52,882 bases of DNA from DALYJJ01 sp031969915 (GTDB lineage Bacteria; Acidobacteriota; Terriglobia; Bryobacterales; Bryobacteraceae). The notes beneath the pieces are model-generated. The model worked only from the letters and a program-made list of their open reading frames with translations, made no database searches and was not told where the DNA came from. Where the stretch lies: positions 1-52,882 of the forward strand of contig DALYJJ010000028.1 of NCBI GenBank assembly GCA_031969915.1. Reading direction: 5' to 3'. Below are positions 42,309 to 50,707 of this stretch, piece by piece. The position numbers and the translations under genes are program-made. Within the stretch, counting starts at the first letter, position 1, and each line of letters opens with the position of its first letter.

Positions 42309-44876
42309 CTACCGCTCGTCGTCCTCGATATCGAGCGACAACGGCGCGAACACAGCCCGGCGCGTACCGGGGTAGGGAGTGTTCCAGCCTCGCGTAGCGC
42401 CCCACAGAATCCGGTTCAGCCGGTCCGAGGGAACGTCGTCGGGCCGGTTCCAGCGCATGCGGCGCGACGCCACGGCGCCGCGCCTGGCCTCGCCCGTCAG
42501 CGCCTTCTCGTCGGGGTTGCGTTCCTCGAGCGGGTGCTTCGGCACCACCGCCTCGTATCCGGCGTAGTCGGGTGTGTTCTGAAAACTCGCCCGCATGTCG
42601 TGGGCGATCAGTTCGAACAGAGACAGCGCCGGAAGGCCCAGAATCAGGCCGATGGTCTTGGTCATGCTCTGGTGCGAATAGAAAGTCGAGTCCACGTGTC
42701 CGCGGCGCGTGTAGGGGCTGACGGCCAGCGCCACGGTGCGGTGCCCATCGACGTGATCGACCCCGTCCTGAGCGTCGTCTTCCACCACGAAGATCGCCAT
42801 CGACTTCCAGAAGGGCGTCTTAGTCAGCCCCTCCACGATCTGACCCAACGCCAGGTCGTTGTCCGCCACCATCGCTTTCGGCGTCGATTTCCCGGCCCAG
42901 GTCCCAAACGTGTGATCCGCCGGTAACTGCACGATCACCAGGTTCGGCATCGAGCCCTGCGCCACCCACTGCTTCACGTCCTTCAGGAAAATCTGCGCGC
43001 GCACCACGTCGGGCACGGACGTCGTGTAGGTGGGAAACTGCGGCGCGAGGATCTTGTTCAGATTTGCAAGCGGCGCGACGGTCTTGAACTCCTGGGAGAA
43101 GTCCTCGCCCCGCTTCCAGCGTTCCAGATAGAGGGCGCGGTTTTCGGCCGGGATGTCCTCATTGGTGCCGGCGTATTCTCCGTACACGCGGACGCTCTTC
43201 TTGCGCGCCAGCGCCGCGTCCCAGATGAAGCCCGCCTTCGAGTGCGCCAGCGGATCGGAACCGTCATAGGGATAGCTGCGGCCGGTGTAGCCGGGCCAGA
43301 GCGCATAGCCGACTTCGTTTGCCTGCGTCAGCCACTGGTGTCCATCGGCGCTGTTGCCGCCGGTGGCATAGAAGTTATCGATCAGCGTGAACTGGCGCGC
43401 CAGGCGGCGGTGGTTGGGTGTGACGTCCTCGCCGAACATCACCAGCGAGGGATCGCCGTTGCCCGCGGGGAGATCGCCGAAGACCTGGTCGTAGGTGCGG
43501 TTCTCCTTGATGATGTAGACCACGTGTTCGATCGGCGACGGCTCGCCGGAGCGCTCGGGGATGGCCGTGGGTTCAGCCCTTGGATTCGGACGAAGCGGTT
43601 GCTTCGCGGGTCCGATCTGCATCCGGTTGTTCTCCGCCACGGCCGTGGTGTAGCTGGCCAGTTGCGCTTTGTCCGGCAGGTCCACCACGTGCACCGCGCC
43701 GCGGTGTTCGAGCGCGTGCCGCCGCGACGGTTCCTGACGCCACCCGCTGCCGGCGCCCAGGAGCGAAGCGATGGCGAGTTGCCGGCCGTCCGGGCTCAGG
43801 GAGAGGGCGTTCGGATACCACGCCGTCGGGATCATCCCGTCGATGGCTCCGCCCCGCGTGGTAGCCATCACGACCACCGCGTTGATGCCGCCGCACGCCA
43901 CGTACAACGACGCGCCATCGTTGGACAGCGCCACAGCCGTCGGAGCCACGCCGGGCGCCTTTTCGGTGAACGGCTGGATCATCCACGTGGACACCACACG
44001 ATTCGTCTTCGCGTCGATCACCGAGACGCTATCGGCGTTGTTGTTCGCGACGTAGACGCGCCCGCGTTTTTCGTCCCAGGCGATGCCCGTCGGCGCCAGA
44101 TCGACGGAGATCTCCGCAACGGGCTTGCGCGCCGTCAGGTCGAAGCGCGTGACGGTGCCGCTGGCCGCGACGCCGCGCGCATCGATGACCATTCGGTCGG
44201 CGGTCTTCTCGAAGCCCATGGGAGCGCTCAGATCCTTGGGCTGCGGCAGGCGGCCGCCCCAGTTGGTAACGAACGCTTCCGTTCCGTTTTCGTTGAGCGC
44301 TACGCCAAAGGGCGCGATGCTGGTGGGGACGGTCGCGAGCAAGGCGCCGGAGTCGGCATCCAACAGCGCGAGCTGATTGTCGTAGATCAAAGGCACGGCG
44401 GCGATTCGCTTGCCGTCAGGCCCAGGCTTGGGCGCGACGGCGAGTGCGCCCGCGAGGTGCTTGCCGATGCCGCCCGCCAACTCCTTGAGCGCGCCCTCCT
44501 CGGCGGTGGAGAGGCGGACCTTGGTCACCCAGTCCTCGCCCACCTTGACGGAGCCGCTCACCAGCGGCCGCTGCCGGACCGGGTCGAAGATGACCCCCTG
44601 CAGGCCGGGGTTGCCGCCCAGCGGCACAATGGCCAGAACGCGGTTCTCCTTGAAATCGAAGTGCACGAGCTGCCGGCCGTTGAGCACCCAGATCTGGCTG
44701 GCCGGCGCGCCGAAAGCCACGCCATGGACGCGGCCTTTGAAAATCGCCGGGATGCCGGCCGGGGAGATGGCCTGGCGCGTGGTAACAACGCCGGGGTCGG
44801 TGACGGCGCGCACTGGCCGCTCGGCCGTCTGGGCGATGAGCATCGCCGGCCATACCGCAAGGAGTAGAGTTCTCAC
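42309..44876 (-). CDS. Secreted YncE-like propeller / phosphoesterase fusion
   Basis: An 855-residue exported protein. The GTG at 44876 overlaps the stop of the aldehyde dehydrogenase gene (GTGA) and opens a signal peptide (RTLLLAVWPAMLIAQ). Residues ~30-440 are a YncE-type beta-propeller with repeated NGTEAFVTNWGG- and RVYVANNNADSVSVIDAKT-like blades. From ~475 onwards is an alkaline-phosphatase-superfamily phosphoesterase, related to acid phosphatase/phospholipase C: HVVYIIKENRTYDQVFGDL, GGNSADGHQW, VVEDDAQDGVDHVDGHRT and DSTFYSHQSMTKTIG. This two-domain form is common in Solibacter-like genomes. The substrate is unknown. Confidence 0.88.
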   Translation of the reverse strand: MRTLLLAVWPAMLIAQTAERPVRAVTDPGVVTTRQAISPAGIPAIFKGRVHGVAFGAPASQIWVLNGRQLVHFDFKENRVLAIVPLGGNPGLQGVIFDPVRQRPLVSGSVKVGEDWVTKVRLSTAEEGALKELAGGIGKHLAGALAVAPKPGPDGKRIAAVPLIYDNQLALLDADSGALLATVPTSIAPFGVALNENGTEAFVTNWGGRLPQPKDLSAPMGFEKTADRMVIDARGVAASGTVTRFDLTARKPVAEISVDLAPTGIAWDEKRGRVYVANNNADSVSVIDAKTNRVVSTWMIQPFTEKAPGVAPTAVALSNDGASLYVACGGINAVVVMATTRGGAIDGMIPTAWYPNALSLSPDGRQLAIASLLGAGSGWRQEPSRRHALEHRGAVHVVDLPDKAQLASYTTAVAENNRMQIGPAKQPLRPNPRAEPTAIPERSGEPSPIEHVVYIIKENRTYDQVFGDLPAGNGDPSLVMFGEDVTPNHRRLARQFTLIDNFYATGGNSADGHQWLTQANEVGYALWPGYTGRSYPYDGSDPLAHSKAGFIWDAALARKKSVRVYGEYAGTNEDIPAENRALYLERWKRGEDFSQEFKTVAPLANLNKILAPQFPTYTTSVPDVVRAQIFLKDVKQWVAQGSMPNLVIVQLPADHTFGTWAGKSTPKAMVADNDLALGQIVEGLTKTPFWKSMAIFVVEDDAQDGVDHVDGHRTVALAVSPYTRRGHVDSTFYSHQSMTKTIGLILGLPALSLFELIAHDMRASFQNTPDYAGYEAVVPKHPLEERNPDEKALTGEARRGAVASRRMRWNRPDDVPSDRLNRILWGATRGWNTPYPGTRRAVFAPLSLDIEDDER

Positions 44877-46414
44877 AGTTCGAATTTGATCCCTTGGGCC
44901 AGCGGCAGATTGCCGCTGTAGTTGATGGTCACCGTCTGCCGGCGCATATACGCCTTCCAAGAATCGGAACCCGCTTCGCGTCCGCCGCCGGTTTCCTTCT
45001 CGCCGCCGAAGGCGCCGCCGATCTCGGCGCCGCTGGTGCCGATATTGATGTTGGCGATGCCGCAATCGCTGCCCCGCGCGCTCAGAAACGCTTCGGCGCT
45101 CAGCAGGTTGGTGGTGAACATCGCCGAGGAGAGCCCCTGCGGCACGTCGTTGTGCCAGGCCAGCGCCTGGTCCAGTTCATCGAACTCCATGATGTGCAGG
45201 ATGGGCGCGAAGATCTCCTCCTTCACCACGGACATCTCGGGGGTGGAGCGGACCAGCGTGGGCTCGACGAAGAAGCCGGGCTTGTCGATCGAGCCGCCGC
45301 CGCACAGGATCTCGCCGCCCTGTTCGCGAATGCGGTCCAATCCCTCGACGTAATCCTTCACCGCACTCTTGTTCACGAGCGGACCCATCAGCGTCGCGGG
45401 ATCGAGCGGGTTACCGATGCGCACTTGGGCGTAGGCGGCCTTCAGTTGTTCGGTGAACCGTCCGGCGATGCCCCGCTGCAGAAACAGCCGGCGGATGGTG
45501 GTGCACCGCTGCCCGGCCGTACCCACCGCGCCGAACAGGACGGCGCGCAGCGCCAGGTCCGTATTGGCGTCGTTCATCACGATCACACCGTTGTTGCCGC
45601 CCAGTTCCAGGAGCGAGCGCCCGAGGCGCTGGGCCACGTTCCGCGCCACGCGAACGCCCATCTGCGACGAGCCGGTGAAACTCACCAACGGTACGCGCTT
45701 GTCGTTCAGCATGCGCTCGCCCACGGTGGCACCCCGGCCAATCACCAGGCCGAGCACGCCCGGGTAGCCGGCGCGGTCCATCACGCGCTTGGCGATTTTG
45801 TGCACCGCGATGGCGCACAGCGGGGTGTCGGAGGACGGCTTCCACACCACGCAATCGCCGCAGACCAGCGCGATCATCGCGTTCCAGGCCCACACCGCCA
45901 CCGGAAAATTGAAGGCCGTGATCACGCCCACGACCCCCAGCGGATGCCACTGTTCGTACATCCGGTGGCCGGGCCGCTCACTGTGCATGCTGAGCCCGTA
46001 GAGCTGGCGGGAGAGGCCGACGGCGAAGTCGGCGATGTCGATCATCTCCTGCACCTCGCCCTTGCCTTCGGCGAGAATCTTGCCCATCTCGAGCGAAACC
46101 AGCGCGCCCAGTTCGTCCTTGTGGCGGCGCAGCTCCTCGCCGATCTGGCGGACGATTTCGCCACGCGCCGGCGCGGGAACCAGCCGCCATGCCTCAAACG
46201 CCTTCGCGGCCTGGTACATCACCTCGTCGTACTCTTCCTGGTCCGCCTGCCGGATGCTCGCGATCTCCGAGCCATCGGCCGGATTCAGGGACACCAGTTC
46301 CCCGCCCGTGGGATTGTCGATCCACTCCGCGGCGCACGCGCCCGAGTTCACACGGGCGACTCCGAGCGGCTCAAGGATGTCGTATTTCGAAAGCGTGTCT
46401 ACGCCGGTCTGCAT
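44873..46414 (-). CDS. Aldehyde dehydrogenase, ALDH7/antiquitin-like
   Basis: A 513-residue NAD(P)-dependent dehydrogenase. The catalytic Cys is in GTAGQRCTTIRRL and the general-base Glu in LLELGGNNGV. The cofactor motif is FTGSSQMG, and EEIFAPILHIMEFD lies downstream. The INIGTSGAEIGGAFGGEKETGGGREAGSD-type C-terminal region, read here in short pieces, is the ALDH7 (L-aminoadipate-semialdehyde dehydrogenase) pattern. That enzyme acts in lysine degradation. It is coupled by GTGA to the downstream YncE/phosphoesterase gene, a pairing whose logic is unclear. The neighbouring metal-efflux operon ends 70 bases upstream. Confidence 0.9.
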   Translation of the reverse strand: MQTGVDTLSKYDILEPLGVARVNSGACAAEWIDNPTGGELVSLNPADGSEIASIRQADQEEYDEVMYQAAKAFEAWRLVPAPARGEIVRQIGEELRRHKDELGALVSLEMGKILAEGKGEVQEMIDIADFAVGLSRQLYGLSMHSERPGHRMYEQWHPLGVVGVITAFNFPVAVWAWNAMIALVCGDCVVWKPSSDTPLCAIAVHKIAKRVMDRAGYPGVLGLVIGRGATVGERMLNDKRVPLVSFTGSSQMGVRVARNVAQRLGRSLLELGGNNGVIVMNDANTDLALRAVLFGAVGTAGQRCTTIRRLFLQRGIAGRFTEQLKAAYAQVRIGNPLDPATLMGPLVNKSAVKDYVEGLDRIREQGGEILCGGGSIDKPGFFVEPTLVRSTPEMSVVKEEIFAPILHIMEFDELDQALAWHNDVPQGLSSAMFTTNLLSAEAFLSARGSDCGIANINIGTSGAEIGGAFGGEKETGGGREAGSDSWKAYMRRQTVTINYSGNLPLAQGIKFEL

Positions 46415-46484
46415 GGTCCGGATGCCTCCACTCCCGCAATCGTCTCATACCCGCGGGAGGCGGAGCCGGAGCGCGGAGCCCGGG

Positions 46485-46811
46485 TTACTTCGCCGCTTCC
46501 ATCCTGTCCACCTTCAACACACCAGTCTTAGCAAACAGCGTGCCGGTGACCTTCACTTTCTTGGCGGCGAACTGCTCCGGGGTCTTCTGGTCGCTCAGCT
46601 TGTAGAGCTTTCCGTCCGGCGTGAGGAGGGCGTACTTGAACTCCTTGCCGGCCTTCACGCAGGCCTTGACGCACTCCGCGATGGGTTGCGAGTTCCCCAT
46701 ATGGGCGTGGTCCTTGCCGCACATCGTGTCGGTGATGATGCCGGTGTAGGTTTTCGCCTGCGCGAACAGCAGCGCGGTGGCGAGGGACAGAGCGAGAGTC
46801 AGTTTCTTCAT
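46485..46811 (-). CDS. Small secreted Cys/His protein (DUF5818-like)
   Basis: A 108-residue exported protein with signal peptide (1-18). The mature part starts YTGIITDTMCGKDHAHMG, followed by ECVKACVKAG, then a beta-rich domain (YALLTPDGKLYKL, VKVTGTLFAKTGVLKV). Three cysteines, two histidines and a Met near the N terminus could bind a metal ion or form a disulfide. Similar small secreted proteins are frequent in Acidobacteria (DUF5818, from memory). It overlaps the preceding gene by ATGA and is the last gene of the metal-efflux operon, suggesting a metal-related role. Confidence 0.7.
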   Translation of the reverse strand: MKKLTLALSLATALLFAQAKTYTGIITDTMCGKDHAHMGNSQPIAECVKACVKAGKEFKYALLTPDGKLYKLSDQKTPEQFAAKKVKVTGTLFAKTGVLKVDRMEAAK

Positions 46812-47491
46812 CGGTTGTCTCCTTGATAGTAGGTGAGGATCTTGAGGCCTTTGTGCCGTTGGAGGCGCTCCCACAGGGCGTCGAAGCGCTCCTCGGAAAG
46901 CGGCTCCTTGAGTTGAAACCGGTGCTCTTCATAGAGCGAGGCGAGCACGAATTCGTAGGGGCTCACGCGGGCGATCGTCTGGATATCGGCGTAGCGAAAC
47001 GAGAGGCTCTGGCCGCGGGTCTCGCTTTCGAAGACCACCGCCTCCGCGCCGGCGTGAAGCGTGCCTTGCGCGCCGCGGACGGCGCGGAGGCGCTTGGCGC
47101 GCACGGTCCAGAGCGCGGCGGACGGCGCGAGCGAGGTCTCAAGAACCAGGCGCTGGCCGAGGCGCGCGTCGAGCAACTCGCGCACGGCGGCCACGGGCGC
47201 ATCCGGCGGGAGTCGGAACTCGAACTCGCGGTCGTTACCGAGGCGCCAGCGGACGTCTTCGTAGGTGATGAGGCGCAGGAACCGGTCATTGAGAACGGCG
47301 CGCTGCACGTCGTCCCACTTGACGGCGATGGTCTTCTTCTTACCGGCGAAGGCCGCCGATTCCCCGGTGAGCGTGAGCGTGCCCGCCCGGTCGCGAAGCC
47401 AGCGATCGTGGCGGGCTTCGATCTTGATTTCGGCCGCGAAGGCCGCCGTTACGAAGACGAATGCGAAAGCCGTTTGACTTCGGAGTGCCAT
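46808..47491 (-). CDS. Secreted protein with two PH-like domains
   Basis: A 227-residue exported protein, signal peptide 1-19 (MALRSQTAFAFVFVTAAFA). It appears to hold two copies of a ~95-residue unit with matching strand order: (1) ~27-110, GTLTLTGESAAF...VKWDDVQRAVLND and FEFRLPPD; (2) ~120-215, GTLHAGAEAVVFES...FRYADIQTIARV and HRFQLKEPLSEERFDALWERL. The pattern resembles bacterial PH-like domains. The start overlaps the CusA-type gene by 43 bases, and the stop overlaps the next gene by ATGA. Its role in metal efflux is unknown; it could bind the inner leaflet or partner proteins in the periplasm. Confidence 0.65.
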   Translation of the reverse strand: MALRSQTAFAFVFVTAAFAAEIKIEARHDRWLRDRAGTLTLTGESAAFAGKKKTIAVKWDDVQRAVLNDRFLRLITYEDVRWRLGNDREFEFRLPPDAPVAAVRELLDARLGQRLVLETSLAPSAALWTVRAKRLRAVRGAQGTLHAGAEAVVFESETRGQSLSFRYADIQTIARVSPYEFVLASLYEEHRFQLKEPLSEERFDALWERLQRHKGLKILTYYQGDNR

Positions 47492-50187
47492 TTCCAAACC
47501 TCGTAGATTGCGGGATAAACAACCAGTTCGAGCAAGAACGACGTGAACACGCCGCCGATGATGGGCGCGCCGATGCGCTTCATGACGTCGGCGCCGGTGC
47601 CCGTGGCCCAGAGAATCGGCACCAGGCCGATGAACGTCGTGGCCACGGTCATGAATTTCGGACGGATGCGCTTCACCGCGCCGTTGAGAATCGCCTCCTG
47701 CAGGTCGCGCAGGCTGCGCAGTTTGCCTTCCTGCTTGGCGCGCTCGTACGCCAGATCCAGATAGAGCAGCATGAAGACGCCCGTTTCCGCGTCCACGCCC
47801 AACAGCGCGATCAGGCCCACCCACACGCCGATGCTCATGTTGTAGTCGAGCGCGTAGAGCAGCCACACCGCGCCGATCGCCGAGAAGGGAACCGCGAGGA
47901 GCACAATCGCAGTCTTGGTCATCGACTTCGTGTTCAGGTAGAGCAGCACCACGATCAGCAGCAGCGTGATGGGGAGCACCACCTTCAGGCGTTCGCGCAC
48001 GCGTTCCATGGCTTCGTATTGGCCGCTCCACTGGATCGAGTACCCGGCGGGCAGCCGGATGGCGCGGCGCACGGCCTCTTTGGCGTCCTCCACGTAGCTG
48101 CCGGGATCGCGGTTGGCGACGTCGACGTAAACATAGCCGGTGAGCAGGCCGTCCTCGTTGCGATACATCGACGGTCCGGCCACCACCTTCACGTCCGCCA
48201 ACTGCGAAAGCGGCACCTGGGCGGCGCTGTTCGCCGCCGGCACGAGCACCGCCTGCAGGGCGGGCAGCGTGGCCCGGTAGTCCCGCTGATAGCGCACGTT
48301 CACGGGGTAGCGTTCACGGCCTTCGACCGTGGTAGTCACGTTGTCGCCGCCGATCGCGTTGGTCACGGCGACCTGGGCGTCTTCGATGTTCAGGCCATAG
48401 CGGGCCAAGGCCTCGCGCTTCCAAACGAAGTCCAGGAAGTACCCGCCGCCCGTGCGCTCGGCGAAGACACTGCGCGTGCCGGGCACCGACGGGAGAACAC
48501 GTTCGATGTCCCGTCCGATACGCTCGATCTGCTGGATGTCCGATCCGAAGACCTTCACGCCGACCGGGGTGCGGATGCCGGTGGTGAGCATGTCGATGCG
48601 TCCCTTGATGGGCATCGTCCAGGAGTTCGACGCGCCGGGGATCTGCAGCGCGGCGTTCATCTCCTCAACGAGTTGCTCCGAGGAGATGTGGTCGGGCTGG
48701 AACCAGCGGAACGCGGGTTTCGTCCACTCGGGCCAGTCCTTGTAGAACGTGTCGACCTTGCGCCACTCCGATTTCGGCTTGAGCGTGACCACGGTTTCAA
48801 ACATCGAGAGCGGCGCCGGGTCCGTGGAGGTTTCCGCGCGGCCCGCCTTGCCGAAGACGCGGACCACTTCCGGGAACTGCACCAGCAGCCGGTCCTGCAC
48901 TTCGAGCAAGCGCTGGGCCTCGGTGATCGAGATCCCCGGGAGCGTGGAAGGCATGTAGAGCAGCGACTCCTCGTCGAGCGGAGGCATGAACTCGGAGCCG
49001 AGCTTGTTGAAAACCGGAACGGTGACCGCGATCAGCGCGAAGGCCCCGGCGATCACCACCCACTTCCATCGAAGCGACCAGGCGCACACCGGCTGGTACA
49101 CGCGGATCAGCAGCCGCGAGATGGGATGGTCTTCTTCCTGATGGATCTTGCCGACGAGCACCGCGTTGGTGGCCCGCGCCAGCAGGCGCGGCCGGAACTC
49201 GAAGTTCTTCATGTGCGTGAACAGCAGGCGCAGCGCGGGGTCGAGCGTGATGGCGAGGAGGGCGGCGACGATCATGGCCAGGTTCTTGGTGTAGGCCAGC
49301 GGTTTGAAGAGGCGGCCCTCCTGTGCTTCGAGGGTGAGCACCGGAAGAAACGCGACGGCGATGACGAGAAGGCTGTAGAAGCTGGGCGGGCCGACTTCCT
49401 TGATGGCCTCCACCACCGCGGCTTTGTAATCGCCCACGCGGCCGCCCTTCTCCCACTCTTCGAGTTTCTTGTGCGTTTGTTCGACGACCACGATGGCCGC
49501 GTCCACCAGTTCACCGATCGCGATGGCGATGCCCCCGAGCGACATGATGTTCGAGGTGAGCCCCATCGCTTTCATCGGGATGAAGGAGATCAGGAACGCC
49601 ACGGGGAGCGTGATCAGCGGAATCAGGGCGCTCGGGATGTGCCACAGGAAGATCAGGATGATCAGCGCGACGATGATCAGCTCTTCGATGAGCGTCTCCT
49701 TCACCGTCTCGATGGATTTGAGGATCAGTTCGCTGCGGTCGTACGCGGTGACGAGTTTGACGCCCGGCGGCAGACCGGGTTCGATCTCGTGGAGCTTCGC
49801 CTTCACCCGGTCGATCACGTCGAGCGCGTTCTCGCCTTGCCGCATGACGACGATGCCGCTCACCGCTTCGCCTCGCCCGTCGAGGTCCGTGACGCCGCGC
49901 CGCAGGTCGGGCCCAAGCGTGACCACGCCGAGATCGCCCACCCGCACAGGCACGCCGTTCGCGCTGGCCGCCACGGGGATCTTCTCGATGTCCGCGGTGG
50001 ACTTCGCGTAACCACGCCCGCGCACCATGTACTCCGTTCCGGTCATCTCCACCAGCCGTCCGCCGACGTCGGAGTTGCCGCCGCGCACTGCCTCGACCAC
50101 CTTCTGGATCGGGATGCTGTAGGCGCGAAGGCGGACGGGATCGACGTTCACCTGATATTGCCGGACGAAGCCGCCGATGGGCGCCAC
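47449..50187 (-). CDS. cusA: CusA/CzcA-type heavy-metal RND pump, C-terminal fragment after frameshift
   Basis: 912 residues from a GTG at 50187, though the frame is open to 50283 and its upstream codons (VDESGKHSLAELRSLQDWFL) are genuine CusA sequence. It carries most of the 12-transmembrane proton-driven pump. CusA-like methionines are kept in RIDMLTTGIRTPVGVKVFG and GPSMYRNEDG, while the third triad position is Leu (RYGLNIED). This favours Cu(I)/Ag(I) or a related metal, without proving it. Joined to the 142-residue N-terminal fragment it would give ~1085 residues, normal for the family. The GTG is unlikely to be a real initiation site unless the gene is truly split. Confidence 0.88.
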   Translation of the reverse strand: MAPIGGFVRQYQVNVDPVRLRAYSIPIQKVVEAVRGGNSDVGGRLVEMTGTEYMVRGRGYAKSTADIEKIPVAASANGVPVRVGDLGVVTLGPDLRRGVTDLDGRGEAVSGIVVMRQGENALDVIDRVKAKLHEIEPGLPPGVKLVTAYDRSELILKSIETVKETLIEELIIVALIILIFLWHIPSALIPLITLPVAFLISFIPMKAMGLTSNIMSLGGIAIAIGELVDAAIVVVEQTHKKLEEWEKGGRVGDYKAAVVEAIKEVGPPSFYSLLVIAVAFLPVLTLEAQEGRLFKPLAYTKNLAMIVAALLAITLDPALRLLFTHMKNFEFRPRLLARATNAVLVGKIHQEEDHPISRLLIRVYQPVCAWSLRWKWVVIAGAFALIAVTVPVFNKLGSEFMPPLDEESLLYMPSTLPGISITEAQRLLEVQDRLLVQFPEVVRVFGKAGRAETSTDPAPLSMFETVVTLKPKSEWRKVDTFYKDWPEWTKPAFRWFQPDHISSEQLVEEMNAALQIPGASNSWTMPIKGRIDMLTTGIRTPVGVKVFGSDIQQIERIGRDIERVLPSVPGTRSVFAERTGGGYFLDFVWKREALARYGLNIEDAQVAVTNAIGGDNVTTTVEGRERYPVNVRYQRDYRATLPALQAVLVPAANSAAQVPLSQLADVKVVAGPSMYRNEDGLLTGYVYVDVANRDPGSYVEDAKEAVRRAIRLPAGYSIQWSGQYEAMERVRERLKVVLPITLLLIVVLLYLNTKSMTKTAIVLLAVPFSAIGAVWLLYALDYNMSIGVWVGLIALLGVDAETGVFMLLYLDLAYERAKQEGKLRSLRDLQEAILNGAVKRIRPKFMTVATTFIGLVPILWATGTGADVMKRIGAPIIGGVFTSFLLELVVYPAIYEVWKWHSEVKRLSHSSS

Positions 50188-50278
50188 TTCGGCAACCCCC
50201 GAAACCGACTGCAGGTGGAAGCGCAGGAACCAATCCTGGAGGCTGCGCAGCTCGGCCAGGCTGTGCTTGCCGGACTCG

Positions 50279-50707
50279 TCAACCGTACTGGAAGACCCAG
50301 CCCAAGCCCGTCGCGTCCGGACCGAGTTCCGTGTTGACGCCTTGCGGCAGGCGGGGCAGGACGCTCGACAGGTACTCGAGCGTGCGCGAGCGCGCCCAAT
50401 AAACGTCCGTGCCTTCCTCGAAGACGATGTAGACGTAGGAGTAGCCGAAGTCGGAGAAGCCGCGCACCGTGCGCACCTTCGGCGCCGCCAGCATCGAGGT
50501 GACGATCGGATACGTCACCTGGTCTTCGATGATGTCCGGGCTGCGGTCCCAGCGCGAGTAGACGATCACCTGCGTCTCGCTCAAATCGGGAATCGCGTCG
50601 AGCGGAACGTTGTACATCGACCATACGCCCACGGCGCACAGGGCGGCGACAATGAGCAGCACGAGGAAGCGGTTGTGAGCGGAGAACTCGATGATGCGCT
50701 CAATCAT
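50279..50707 (-). CDS. cusA: CusA/CzcA-type RND pump, N-terminal fragment ending at a frameshift
   Basis: 142 residues: first transmembrane helix (FLVLLIVAALCAVGVWSMY), then the porter-domain start (AIPDLSETQVIVYSRWDRSP, GFSDFGYSYVYIVFEEGTD, ELGPDATGLGWVFQYG). The family continues with V-D-x-S-G-K-x-x-L-A-x-L-R; that text is present in another frame directly after the TAC codon at 50285-50287. A net change of one base (or loss of two) around 50281-50284 therefore creates the TGA stop. The start overlaps the adaptor gene's 3' end by 8 bases. A sequencing/assembly error and a true mutation are both possible. Confidence 0.88.
   Translation of the reverse strand: MIERIIEFSAHNRFLVLLIVAALCAVGVWSMYNVPLDAIPDLSETQVIVYSRWDRSPDIIEDQVTYPIVTSMLAAPKVRTVRGFSDFGYSYVYIVFEEGTDVYWARSRTLEYLSSVLPRLPQGVNTELGPDATGLGWVFQYG

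Noticed and set aside
47461..50337. 958-residue ORF on the plus strand
   Set aside because: Antisense of the CusA-type gene; His/Arg/Asp-rich composition without domains. Same GC-driven effect.
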